Assembly: GCA_023664325.1 (NCBI GenBank)
Contig: JAMPFS010000034.1
Span: forward strand, 1-35,469
DNA from: Clostridium sp.
GTDB taxonomy: Bacteria > Bacillota > Clostridia > Lachnospirales > Lachnospiraceae
Direction of reading: 5' to 3'
DNA: 35,469 bases
The stretch's first letter is position 1, and the number at the start of each line of letters is the position of its first letter. This document shows, piece by piece, positions 16,366 to 24,183 of this stretch. The notes under the pieces are model-generated. The model was not told the DNA's origin, ran no database searches, and was given only the letters and a program-made list of their open reading frames with translations. The position numbers were made by a program, and so were the translations under genes.

Positions 16366-16578
16366 TTTAGGCATTTACAAAATGCACTATTTCCAAAACC
16401 CAGTTGTGCAATATAGACAATATCATAAGCAGGTGCTTTGGAACCGTTGGTACTTAGGTGCCGTATTTTGGCACCTTATGTACCATTACGAGTGACAAGC
16501 AGCGAAAGCGTGCCTGCATTGATTTGTCTATATTGTACAACGAACAGTTGCAAAAACAAAGTTTTACTGATGGCTAAA
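16366..16578. repeat. Inverted-repeat mobile element (MITE-like), full copy 2
   Basis: A 213-bp relative of 3236-3450 in the same orientation. The ends (TTTAGGCATTTAC... and ...GATGGCTAAA) are more diverged than in copy 1. The subterminal pair TTGTGCAATATAGAC / GTCTATATTGTACAA and the central hairpin GGTAC..GGTGCC / GGCACC..GTACC are retained. TATCTA occurs directly before (16360-16365) and after (16580-16585) the element, consistent with a target-site duplication. The stop codon of the hemerythrin gene starts at the base after the right end. Confidence 0.75.
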
Positions 16579-17952
16579 TTATCTATTTGCAAAAAAATCA
16601 TTAATACATTTTTTCACATCTTCATCCGCCATAGTCTTTAAAAGATATCCCTCCGGTTTTAATTCCATAACCTTCTGGACACTCTGCCGGTCACCCCTGT
16701 TCGTCAAAAAGATAACCGGGATATCTGCGGTGTCATGCTCGGAACGGATCATTTCCAATGTCTGCCTGCCATCGCATATCGGCATTTCGTAATCAAGCAA
16801 AATCAAATCCGGTCTGTTTATCGTCAGGCGCTTAATCGCTGACAGGCTGGATTTGGCTTCCAACATCTCATAATCCTGCTCTAACAGATTAATCATGTGT
16901 TTACGCATAAATTCCGAATCATCTACCACCAAAATCTTCTTTTTCCCTGTATTACCGCTCTCCTGACCGCTTCCACTGTTCTTCGCCCCGGCATCCGTAT
17001 CATGCAAATATTCTTTAATGGTATTGATAACATCCTTCGACTTCATGGAATCCCCTATTTTACCCTTGATGGATTCGGAAGATGCCGCACAGAAAGCAAA
17101 ATATCCCTTGCCGGTATTAAACAACAGGCTGCAGGACGGAGCTGACCGTTCAAACATTTTGGTAAGCTGTTCATGTGTCAACAGAGATTCTTTCTCAATC
17201 TCACACAAACCGATCATTGGAAAGCTCTCTCTGATCTGCTCCATAAACTGTCTTGAAAGGAAACGCATCACATTAATAATCATATCATCCACTTTTTTGT
17301 ATCGTGTTTTCAGAATCCGGCTGATAATCTGCAATAGCAGCTGCTCCTCATAGACCAGTGTGATCCCCCATTTTTCCTTCTTCTGCTCCTTGTAGACAAA
17401 ATGAATGCAGATGACTTTTCCAAAATCTTCCCCATCATACTGTTCGCTAATCAATGTCGCATTCAACTGGAACATTTCATCAATAAGCTGAATAATACTC
17501 TGCTCTAAGGCATCTTTCTCTTTTTCATGCGGAAGATCCACCCATCTTCTGAGTTTCTTGCCGGAAATCGCCAAATCCTCTGTCCGTGTATGCGCAACAA
17601 CCCAGCCGATGCACACACCCAAAAAATGGCGAATGGATTCCGCAGAATAATCCGTCTCCACCAGTTCTTCTTCCAATGCCGGGAGCGTCTTATAGCGGAA
17701 ATTGTCATGAAGGCGTTTATGCACTTCATAGTCCTCATAGTCTATGGACTGCATGTACCCCTCTTCATGTTCAAAATGCTCTATCGTATGATTCTTTAAG
17801 AATTTTACCCCTTCCCGACATGCCCATTCACTTTTTTCCTCATCTTTACTAATCCGCAGCAGCTTGTCCACCGTAGTAAAAAGCTGCTTATGTTCTTTAT
17901 CAATAAAATCCACACCTATCTTATAATCGTCTTTCCATATGGTGTTCTCCAC
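16579..17952 (-). CDS. Bacterohemerythrin fused to a CheX-like middle region and a receiver domain
   Basis: About 457 residues. The N-terminal hemerythrin domain (1-135) carries the di-iron ligand pattern: H21 (DKEHKQLF), H59-x3-E63, H78-x3-H82 and H121-x4-D126. A middle region (about 145-300) is not clearly recognised; helices such as DDMIINVMRFLS vaguely recall CheX/CheC phosphatases. A Gly/Ser linker (GAKNSGSGQESGNTGKKK) precedes a canonical receiver (ILVVDDSEF, LILLDYEMP with D387, IFLTN). A single polypeptide thus links oxygen/iron sensing to a phosphorylation module. The start is GTG at 17952 with a strong AGGAGGG 6 nt upstream; the longer TTG-initiated frame is unlikely because it would contain that ribosome site. 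No cognate kinase is adjacent. The 3' end abuts element 16366-16578. Confidence 0.85.
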   Translation of the reverse strand: MENTIWKDDYKIGVDFIDKEHKQLFTTVDKLLRISKDEEKSEWACREGVKFLKNHTIEHFEHEEGYMQSIDYEDYEVHKRLHDNFRYKTLPALEEELVETDYSAESIRHFLGVCIGWVVAHTRTEDLAISGKKLRRWVDLPHEKEKDALEQSIIQLIDEMFQLNATLISEQYDGEDFGKVICIHFVYKEQKKEKWGITLVYEEQLLLQIISRILKTRYKKVDDMIINVMRFLSRQFMEQIRESFPMIGLCEIEKESLLTHEQLTKMFERSAPSCSLLFNTGKGYFAFCAASSESIKGKIGDSMKSKDVINTIKEYLHDTDAGAKNSGSGQESGNTGKKKILVVDDSEFMRKHMINLLEQDYEMLEAKSSLSAIKRLTINRPDLILLDYEMPICDGRQTLEMIRSEHDTADIPVIFLTNRGDRQSVQKVMELKPEGYLLKTMADEDVKKCINDFFANR

Positions 17953-18140
17953 GTTATCCCTCCTTGCCGAAAGCCGTATTTTTCTCAAACAAAAGTAAAA
18001 ATGAACTTCTATAATAATATATTTAGAATATCATTTTTTTGGTTCTTTGTCTATAGACAGGAACAAAACAACGGGTCACATTTTATCCGTAAATGCAGAA
18101 ATAAATCACATTCATTAAGAAATTTTTAAGAAATCGCACA

Positions 18141-18177
18141 TTTACTATCCATTTCAACTGTGATAAACTAATTATCA
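18141..18177 (+). promoter_or_regulatory. Candidate promoter with overlapping palindrome before pncB
   Basis: A possible -35 TTTACT (18141-18146), a 17-bp spacer and -10 TAAACT (18164-18169). The perfect inverted repeat TGATAA-N5-TTATCA (18161-18177) overlaps the -10, as would suit a repressor of NAD-salvage genes. Neither the promoter strength nor the repressor is known. Confidence 0.45.
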
Positions 18178-18225
18178 GTATTTCGGCTAAAAACCACTAT
18201 ATTGAAGTACGCAAGGGGGATTTCT

Positions 18226-19698
18226 ATGGCACACCAGAATTTAACATTACTTACAGATCTGTATGAACTGACAATGATGCAGGGGTACTTTAACGAAAAG
18301 AGTAACGACACTGTAATCTTCGATGCGTTCTACCGCAAGAATCCATCGGGCAGCGGCTATGCAATCACTGTCGGTCTCTGCCAGATTATTGATTATGTGA
18401 AGAATCTGTCTTTTTCTTATGATGACATTGACTACTTAAGATGCCTGGGAATTTTCTCCGAGGAATTTTTAGAATATCTAGCAGGCTTTCATTTCACCGG
18501 TGACATTTATGCCATTCCGGAGGGAAGCGTTGTATTTCCGCAGGAACCGTTGATAAAAGTGGTTGCCCCTGTAATGGAAGCCCAGCTTGTGGAAACTGCC
18601 ATTCTTAATATACTGAACCACCAAAGCCTGATCGCTACTAAGGCATCCCGGGTGTGTTTTGCCGCCCAGGGAGATGGCGTGATGGAATTTGGGCTTCGCC
18701 GCGCCCAGGGTCCGGATGCAGGAACCCTCGGCGCAAGAGCGGCAGTGATCGGAGGATGTATCGGAACCTCCAACGTGCTATGCGGACAGCTTTTTGACAT
18801 CCCTCTTTCGGGAACACATGCCCACAGTTGGATTATGAGCTTTCCGGACGAATACACAGCGTTTAAAACATACGCTGACATGTATCCTGATACCTGTATT
18901 TTACTGGTGGATACCTATGATACTTTGAAGTCCGGAGTTCCGAATGCCATCCGTGTATTTGAGGAAATGCGGGCAAATGGCATAAAATCCAAAAAATACG
19001 GCATACGTTTAGACAGTGGAGACCTCGCCTATCTGTCCAAGAAGGCACGGAAAATGTTAGATGCCGCAGGCTTTACGGATGCAATTATCTCTGCCTCCTC
19101 TGACCTTGACGAATACCTGATTGACAGCTTAAAGACGCAGGGAGCTGCCATTACATCCTGGGGAGTTGGCACCAACCTGATTACATCCGCAGACTGCCCC
19201 GCCTTCGGTGGCGTCTATAAACTGGCGGCAATCAAAAAGGAAGGCAGTGACCAGTTCACACCGAAGATTAAGATTTCCGAAAATCCGGTCAAGATAACCA
19301 ATCCCGGTGATAAGACAGTATACCGGATTATTGATAAGGAAACCGGAAAATTAAAAGCCGATTTGATTGCCCTTGCAGATGAGACATATGATGCCAATGC
19401 CGACCTGGAAATTTTCCATCCGATTGATACATGGAAACGCTCCACTCTGATTGGCGGTCAGTATGAAATACAGGAAATCCTTGTTCCCGTTTTCAAAAAG
19501 GGGCAATGCATATATGAGTCACCAAAAACAATGGAAATCCGCAGCTATTGCAGCGACCAGTTGTCTCTTCTCTGGGATGAGACAAGAAGGCTTGTAAATC
19601 CACAGGAGGTTTATGTGGATTTATCCAAACCGCTTCACGATTTAAAAATGAGTTTACTCAACAAAAGGGGGAATAACTATGATTCAGGAAAATCGTAA
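18226..19698 (+). CDS. pncB: Nicotinate phosphoribosyltransferase
   Basis: A 490-residue cytoplasmic enzyme that makes nicotinate mononucleotide from nicotinate and phosphoribosyl pyrophosphate (with ATP hydrolysis) in the Preiss-Handler NAD salvage route. Family hallmarks are LLTDLYELTMMQGYF at the N-terminus, FGLRRAQG with the conserved Arg pair, GTHAHSW with the catalytic-site His, and YGIRLDSGDLAYLS in the phosphoribosyl-binding barrel. The start at 18226 is chosen over an upstream in-frame TTG because AAGGGGG lies 8 nt before it. It is divergent from the hemerythrin gene, and its last 20 bp overlap the DUF4234 gene. The nicotinamidase-like product of 2694-3200 could supply its substrate. 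Confidence 0.95.
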   Translation: MAHQNLTLLTDLYELTMMQGYFNEKSNDTVIFDAFYRKNPSGSGYAITVGLCQIIDYVKNLSFSYDDIDYLRCLGIFSEEFLEYLAGFHFTGDIYAIPEGSVVFPQEPLIKVVAPVMEAQLVETAILNILNHQSLIATKASRVCFAAQGDGVMEFGLRRAQGPDAGTLGARAAVIGGCIGTSNVLCGQLFDIPLSGTHAHSWIMSFPDEYTAFKTYADMYPDTCILLVDTYDTLKSGVPNAIRVFEEMRANGIKSKKYGIRLDSGDLAYLSKKARKMLDAAGFTDAIISASSDLDEYLIDSLKTQGAAITSWGVGTNLITSADCPAFGGVYKLAAIKKEGSDQFTPKIKISENPVKITNPGDKTVYRIIDKETGKLKADLIALADETYDANADLEIFHPIDTWKRSTLIGGQYEIQEILVPVFKKGQCIYESPKTMEIRSYCSDQLSLLWDETRRLVNPQEVYVDLSKPLHDLKMSLLNKRGNNYDSGKS

Positions 19699-20554
19699 GT
19701 TATGGAAATTGCTTTTATTTACAATACCAACCTTTGGAATTTACAACATTTATTTCTGGTTCCGTTTTACACAGGATTTAAACCAAATGAACCAGAAAGA
19801 AAAAAGAATCAGGAATTATATTCTCGTATGCTTCCTGTCTATCATTACACTCGGCATTTATCGGTGGGTATGGCTTTTCTATATTGAAGACCGCCTTCAA
19901 ATGACAGGAGAAGATATGAAGATTAAGGTGCATCCGGGGCCCGGCGCAACACTTGCCCTTTGGACTTTTGGAAAATTTATTCTGATCGGACCGTTTTTAG
20001 CTGACTTCTTTATCATCCATAATATGAATAAGCTTGCCAGAGCGTACAACGCATCCTTCTCCAAAAAGACAAAGGTGCTGAATAAGGGGGCTTCCCTTAC
20101 AGGCGAACGGAAAGCAGTTCCTACTGATAAAATCACTGCGAAACCAACCGGAAGCACAGCAAAACCCGTCACGGGCAGTACCGCGAAAACCGCCGCTTAT
20201 ACAAGCACTGCAAAAACAGTCACCAATACGGATACGCGAAAAGTACCCGATTTAACGAAAAGCACTCAAAATCCTATGGGAAGCATCGGCTCAAGCGCCA
20301 AAAAGACAACCGAAAGCAAACCGAAGGTTGTAAACAAACAGGTGATTACTCCGGAAAAGAAGCCTTCTGTCAACACTCAAAAGACAGAGAATAATGTGAA
20401 GCGTGAGGTTGCTGCCGCAAAAGAAACCGCTTCCAAAAACAAAACATCCGGTACCGTTACATTAGATGCAGACAAAAAACGCCCGCGCGTAAATGATGCC
20501 ACCTTAACAGTGAATCCGGGACTTACCAATATGCCAACAGGGAAAGACAAGTAA
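19679..20554 (+). CDS. DUF4234-type membrane protein with Thr/Lys-rich tail
   Basis: A 291-residue protein. The first 135 residues hold three hydrophobic segments and two copies of an aromatic GIY motif (IPTFGIYNIYFWFRF and IITLGIYRWVWLFY), characteristic of DUF4234 proteins. The remaining 155 or so residues are low-complexity, rich in Thr, Lys, Ser and Pro with repeated STAK(P/T) units, and probably disordered. The start lies inside pncB (20-bp overlap) with AAAAGGGGG 8 nt upstream, so translation is probably coupled. No function is known for the family; the pairing with pncB may be incidental. Confidence 0.75.
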   Translation: MIQENRKLWKLLLFTIPTFGIYNIYFWFRFTQDLNQMNQKEKRIRNYILVCFLSIITLGIYRWVWLFYIEDRLQMTGEDMKIKVHPGPGATLALWTFGKFILIGPFLADFFIIHNMNKLARAYNASFSKKTKVLNKGASLTGERKAVPTDKITAKPTGSTAKPVTGSTAKTAAYTSTAKTVTNTDTRKVPDLTKSTQNPMGSIGSSAKKTTESKPKVVNKQVITPEKKPSVNTQKTENNVKREVAAAKETASKNKTSGTVTLDADKKRPRVNDATLTVNPGLTNMPTGKDK

Positions 20555-20571
20555 AATCAGATTAGAGCAAA

Positions 20572-20599
20572 CAACCGCCACCGAATACGGTGGCGGTTG
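20572..20599. terminator. Bidirectional hairpin between convergent genes
   Basis: A perfect 12-bp GC-rich inverted repeat CAACCGCCACCG / CGGTGGCGGTTG with a 4-nt loop, 17 bp past the DUF4234 stop and 7 bp before the end of the convergent phospholipase-like gene. The T-tracts on both sides are weak, but the stem strength and position fit a shared terminator. Confidence 0.75.
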
Positions 20600-20605
20600 C
20601 TGCAT

Positions 20606-21226
20606 TTAAGCCATGACAATCCCTTCATGGCACTCTTCAATTCCTCTCACACAAAGATACAAAATTGCCAAAGCAATCTTTGTGCAAATTCCCACAATAT
20701 ACTTACAGTCCTCCTCTACACAATGCCTTCCCCGGCGGATATACTGTCTGTGTTCGTTCCTGATAAATTCGCAGATATCCGCAACAGAATGAAACTGCGC
20801 AAAATCCTCTAACTGTATACTCTTTTTCCACTCTTCTATATTCCGCTCACTAATCTGACGGATATACGAACGAAGCTCGTGCTTTAACTTTCCCTCATAT
20901 ACGCAGTGTTCTTTCATGTTACCCTCATATTCCTTATTATGCGGATATGTGAAATAATCTGCGATATAATGCAGAATCTCCCCAAGTCTTGTAAAGTAAC
21001 TTGTTGATAACTGTTTCATGTCCTGGTAACCCTGTGTCAACCGTTCAATCTCTGTGGACACAAGTTCAAAAGTTCCGTTTATTTCATGTCTCTGTGTTAA
21101 AAATGATGGCTTACAGTCAGGTAAAATACTCCCCACATAAAATGCCATCCTATGCTTGTCCAAATGCTGCAAATCTGATACATTCACAATGTGTCTTGCC
21201 AGTGAAATATGTGATTTTTTACGCAT
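20606..21226 (-). CDS. Zn-dependent phospholipase C-like (S1/P1-fold) protein, cytoplasmic
   Basis: A 206-residue protein with no signal peptide. The zinc-ligand series of Zn_dep_PLPC proteins is visible: H12 (SLARHIV), D37 (GSILPDC), H47 (TQRHEI), H86-x3-D90 (ILHYIADYF), H96 (YPHN) and H107-x3-E111 (EHCVYE). H86/D90, H86/H96 and H107/E111 have the same spacing as H118/D122, H118/H128 and H142/E146 of secreted B. cereus phospholipase C. The N-terminal Trp ligand of mature secreted enzymes is absent. Lachnospiraceae genomes often carry such cytoplasmic versions of unknown substrate. It is convergent to the DUF4234 gene and may be monocistronic. Confidence 0.75.
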   Translation of the reverse strand: MRKKSHISLARHIVNVSDLQHLDKHRMAFYVGSILPDCKPSFLTQRHEINGTFELVSTEIERLTQGYQDMKQLSTSYFTRLGEILHYIADYFTYPHNKEYEGNMKEHCVYEGKLKHELRSYIRQISERNIEEWKKSIQLEDFAQFHSVADICEFIRNEHRQYIRRGRHCVEEDCKYIVGICTKIALAILYLCVRGIEECHEGIVMA

Positions 21227-21396
21227 TTCCTCCTCCTAACCCAAACATCATGTGCATTTCTGCACAAAGTGCATCTTTGCTCCTCTATTTTATTGTAATA
21301 CCTTTTATACAATGTTGCAAACAATTCTCACTGGAAATATTTACAAACATTTTCGGCAATAATTTCAGGTTCTTATCTGTTCCCGGAAAATCCATA

Positions 21397-22074
21397 TTAT
21401 TCCCGAAACCGATACCCTACGCCCCAGACCGTTTCAATGTATTGCGGATGCAGCGGATCAGCCTCTATCTTTTTTCTTAATCGCTTGATATAAACCGCCA
21501 CGCAATTATAGTATCCCTCTCCCTCCTGTTCGTTCCAGATTGCATGGAAAATATCATCCTTTGACAATACCTCCTCCGGATTCTGCGCCATAAACAAAAG
21601 TACATCAAATTCCCGCGGCGTCATTTTAACCTCTTTGCCGCAAAACCACACCCGCCGATTAAATATCTCAATTTCCAAATCCCGGATTTTAATACAGCCA
21701 AGCGTTCCCGTCAGCCTCCGGTAGCAGGCAATATTCCCCTTCACTCTTGCAATAAATTCACCCTGTGCAGCCGGCTCTACAAGATAATCATTGGCTCCCG
21801 CCTGAAACATCCTAATCTTTGCCCATTCATCATCATTTTCGGACAAAACCAATAGCGGCTTTTGCGTAACCGCTCGTACTTCCTCGCACACATGGAAAAA
21901 CCTCTCTGCCTGGCAGCAATGAAGAAGCACCAGGTCTGCCTGCCTGACCAGCTCCCCATACATTAATTCCGGTTTTATAAAAACCTCCCTCACCACACAG
22001 CCACTAATCTGAAGATAATCCTTTACACGGCAGGATTCCTCTCCCTCCTCTGATAACAGTAAAATTCGGTACAA
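21397..22074 (-). CDS. OmpR-type winged-helix regulator with degenerate receiver
   Basis: About 225 residues. The N-terminal half keeps the receiver fold, but the phospho-acceptor Asp is replaced by His (DLVLLHCC, H52) and the conserved Lys by Glu (DYLVEP, E100); the acidic pocket is Glu-Glu. It therefore cannot be phosphorylated in the normal way and is probably an atypical, phosphorylation-independent regulator. The C-terminal winged helix is intact (MTPREFDVLLFMAQNP ... YIETVWGVGYRFRE). No histidine kinase is adjacent. The start is placed at TTG 22074 because AAAGGGG lies 7 nt upstream; an upstream in-frame TTG at 22134 would add 20 residues unlike the family. Targets are unknown. Confidence 0.85.
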   Translation of the reverse strand: MYRILLLSEEGEESCRVKDYLQISGCVVREVFIKPELMYGELVRQADLVLLHCCQAERFFHVCEEVRAVTQKPLLVLSENDDEWAKIRMFQAGANDYLVEPAAQGEFIARVKGNIACYRRLTGTLGCIKIRDLEIEIFNRRVWFCGKEVKMTPREFDVLLFMAQNPEEVLSKDDIFHAIWNEQEGEGYYNCVAVYIKRLRKKIEADPLHPQYIETVWGVGYRFRE

Positions 22075-22225
22075 AAAAACGCCCCTTTCCCTATTAAGAT
22101 AAATAAAATGAAATCGTGAACCGAACCGGTTCAAAAGAACAGATATCCGGAATGGACATCATATCATGACAGACGACAGACCGGGCATATACTCACCCCA
22201 GGTCTTCATCCTATATAGGAAGTCG

Positions 22226-22251
22226 GGAAAGAACACAGAACGGTTCTTTCC
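22226..22251. repeat. Perfect inverted repeat between murA and the regulator gene
   Basis: GGAAAGAAC (22226-22234) and GTTCTTTCC (22243-22251) form a 9-bp stem with an 8-nt loop, 34 bp past the murA stop. There is no T-tract on either side, so it may be a weak terminator, an mRNA-stabilising hairpin, or a regulator site upstream of the 22074 gene. Confidence 0.5.
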
Positions 22252-22284
22252 AAACCTGCTAACAATTACAAATTCCCAATAAAA

Positions 22285-23586
22285 TCAGCCGACCTTCAGC
22301 TTAAATTTTTGTATCTCTTTCTCCGTCTCTACAATGGCAATCTGCCCTCCCAAAGCACGGATTTTCTCATCAAACTTCTCATAACCGCGAAGAATGTATT
22401 TGATATCCTCAACCACCGTAAATCCATCTGCCACAAGACCTGCAATCACTAACGCAGCCCCTGCCCGCAAATCCGGCGCCACAATATTCGCTCCGGCAAA
22501 GCCTTCCACGCCATCAATAATAGCGGTGTTGCCTTCGACTTTGATCTTTCCGCCCATGCGGAACAACTCATCTACATATTTGAAACGGTTCTCAAAAATG
22601 CTCTCCGTGATAATGGAAGTCCCTTCTGACAATGCCAGAATAACTGCCATCTGAGGCTGCATATCCGTTGGAAATCCGGGATATGGCAGTGTTTTAATAT
22701 TCGTTGATTTCAGGCGGTGGTTACTCACCACACGAACCGCATCATCATACTCCATAACTACAGCGCCAATTTCTTTCAATTTGGAAGAGATTGCTTCCAA
22801 ATGCTTTGGAATCACATTCCGAATTGTAATATCACCCTTTGTTGCCGCCGCAGCCACCATAAAGGTTCCTGCCTCTATCTGATCCGGAATAATAGAATAC
22901 TCCGTTCCGTGAAGCTTCTCCACGCCACGAATCCGAATCACATCCGTTCCTGCACCCTTAATATTTGCCCCCATGCTGTTCAGGAAGTTCGCCACATCTA
23001 CAATATGTGGTTCTTTGGCAGCATTTTCAATGACTGTTTTGCCATTTGCGAGGGCTGCTGCCATCATCACATTAATCGTTGCGCCTACAGATACCACATC
23101 CATATAAATGTGGCTGCCGGTCAATTCCTCCGCATCCACATGAATCATGCTGCTATGAATATCAACATTTGCGCCAAGCGCCTTAAATCCCTTAATATGC
23201 AAGTCAATTGGCCTGCTGCCGATATTGCAGCCACCGGGAAGCGCAACACTTGACTTCTTATACTTACCAAGCATAGCGCCCAATAAATAGTAAGATGCCC
23301 GTATTCTTCGTATAAACTCATCATCTACACAATTATCTGCATACGGATTGATGGTTCCGCCGCAAATCTGAACTGTATGCTCATCTATATATTTGACTCT
23401 TGCGCCAATACCCTGAATTGCCTGCAAAAGCACTCTTGTATCTCTTACATTCGGAACGTTTTCAATTACTACCTCATCATCTGTCATAATTGCAGCAGCC
23501 AGAATTCCGAGAGCCGCATTCTTCGCTCCGGCGATAGTCACCTCACCAACCAGCGGGTTCCCACCCTTCAACACATATTGTTCCAT
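22285..23586 (-). CDS. murA: UDP-N-acetylglucosamine 1-carboxyvinyltransferase
   Basis: A 433-residue cytoplasmic enzyme that transfers enolpyruvate from PEP to UDP-GlcNAc, the first committed step of peptidoglycan synthesis and the fosfomycin target. IAGAKNAALG at the N-terminus contains the conserved Lys-Asn pair (K22, N23). The PEP-reactive Cys is present in PGGCNIGSRPIDLH (C120), so the enzyme should be fosfomycin-sensitive. Also typical are DQIEAGTFM and the PGFPTDMQPQ loop. The start at 23586 follows AGAGGTG; an upstream in-frame ATG at 23631 would add 15 atypical residues. It appears monocistronic with its own promoter. Confidence 0.96.
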   Translation of the reverse strand: MEQYVLKGGNPLVGEVTIAGAKNAALGILAAAIMTDDEVVIENVPNVRDTRVLLQAIQGIGARVKYIDEHTVQICGGTINPYADNCVDDEFIRRIRASYYLLGAMLGKYKKSSVALPGGCNIGSRPIDLHIKGFKALGANVDIHSSMIHVDAEELTGSHIYMDVVSVGATINVMMAAALANGKTVIENAAKEPHIVDVANFLNSMGANIKGAGTDVIRIRGVEKLHGTEYSIIPDQIEAGTFMVAAAATKGDITIRNVIPKHLEAISSKLKEIGAVVMEYDDAVRVVSNHRLKSTNIKTLPYPGFPTDMQPQMAVILALSEGTSIITESIFENRFKYVDELFRMGGKIKVEGNTAIIDGVEGFAGANIVAPDLRAGAALVIAGLVADGFTVVEDIKYILRGYEKFDEKIRALGGQIAIVETEKEIQKFKLKVG

Positions 23587-23652
23587 AAAGCACCTCTTAA
23601 TGCATTGTTGTCTGTCATTTTTCTCCTTCATATACAGACGTAATTAACCTTA

Positions 23653-23680
23653 ATTATATCATGAATGCTCGATTTGTAAA
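23653..23680 (-). promoter_or_regulatory. Sigma-A-type promoter of murA
   Basis: On the minus strand: -35 TTTACA (23675-23680), 16-bp spacer, -10 TATAAT (23653-23658), about 67 bp before the murA start. Confidence 0.65.
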
Positions 23681-23700
23681 CTGTTTTTCTTTTCCACTTC

Positions 23701-23723
23701 AAAAAACTTAAGTATTTCTTAAG
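23701..23723 (-). terminator. Short terminator after pyrI
   Basis: On the minus strand, CTTAAG-N5-CTTAAG (23707-23723) followed by six T (23701-23706), starting 3 bp after the pyrI stop. The stem is short, but the position and T-run fit a rho-independent terminator. Confidence 0.6.
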
Positions 23724-23726
23724 ATT

Positions 23727-24164
23727 CTACCATTTTATAATCTCGCCCTGGTTCTCTGCTTCACAATATACACAACGGTACGTTCGCTTTTCCCGGTCTG
23801 TCAGTTTAAAGATCTGTAAAATCCCCTGTTCTGTAGTCGTAATACATCTTGGATTCTTACATTTCACGACATTCACAATGCGTTCCGGTAAATCCACTTT
23901 CTTTTTCTCCACCGTCATACCATCCTTAATGATGCTGACTGTAATATTGGGATCCACATAACCCAAAATATCCAAATTAATATCATAATCCGGATGATCG
24001 ATCTTCAGGATATCCTTTCTGCCTGATTTTTTGCTGGTGGCATTTTTGATAATAGCAACCGAACAGTCTAACTTATCCAGCCCCAGATATTTGTACACAA
24101 CCATAGCCTTTCCGGCTGTAATATGGTCAAGAACAATTCCGTTTTGTATACTGTCAATATTCAT
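23727..24164 (-). CDS. pyrI: Aspartate carbamoyltransferase regulatory subunit
   Basis: A 145-residue regulatory chain that binds nucleotide effectors and bridges catalytic trimers. The C-terminal zinc site is complete: CKNPRC (C-x4-C) and later CVYC (C-x2-C). The N-terminal allosteric domain includes IDHITAGKAM and DILKIDHP. It lies 19 bp downstream of pyrB with GGAGG before the ATG, so the two are co-transcribed as a class B (PyrB-PyrI) enzyme, the allosteric type of ATCase. Confidence 0.96.
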   Translation of the reverse strand: MNIDSIQNGIVLDHITAGKAMVVYKYLGLDKLDCSVAIIKNATSKKSGRKDILKIDHPDYDINLDILGYVDPNITVSIIKDGMTVEKKKVDLPERIVNVVKCKNPRCITTTEQGILQIFKLTDREKRTYRCVYCEAENQGEIIKW

Positions 24165-24183
24165 AGCGATACCTCCGTTCTTC

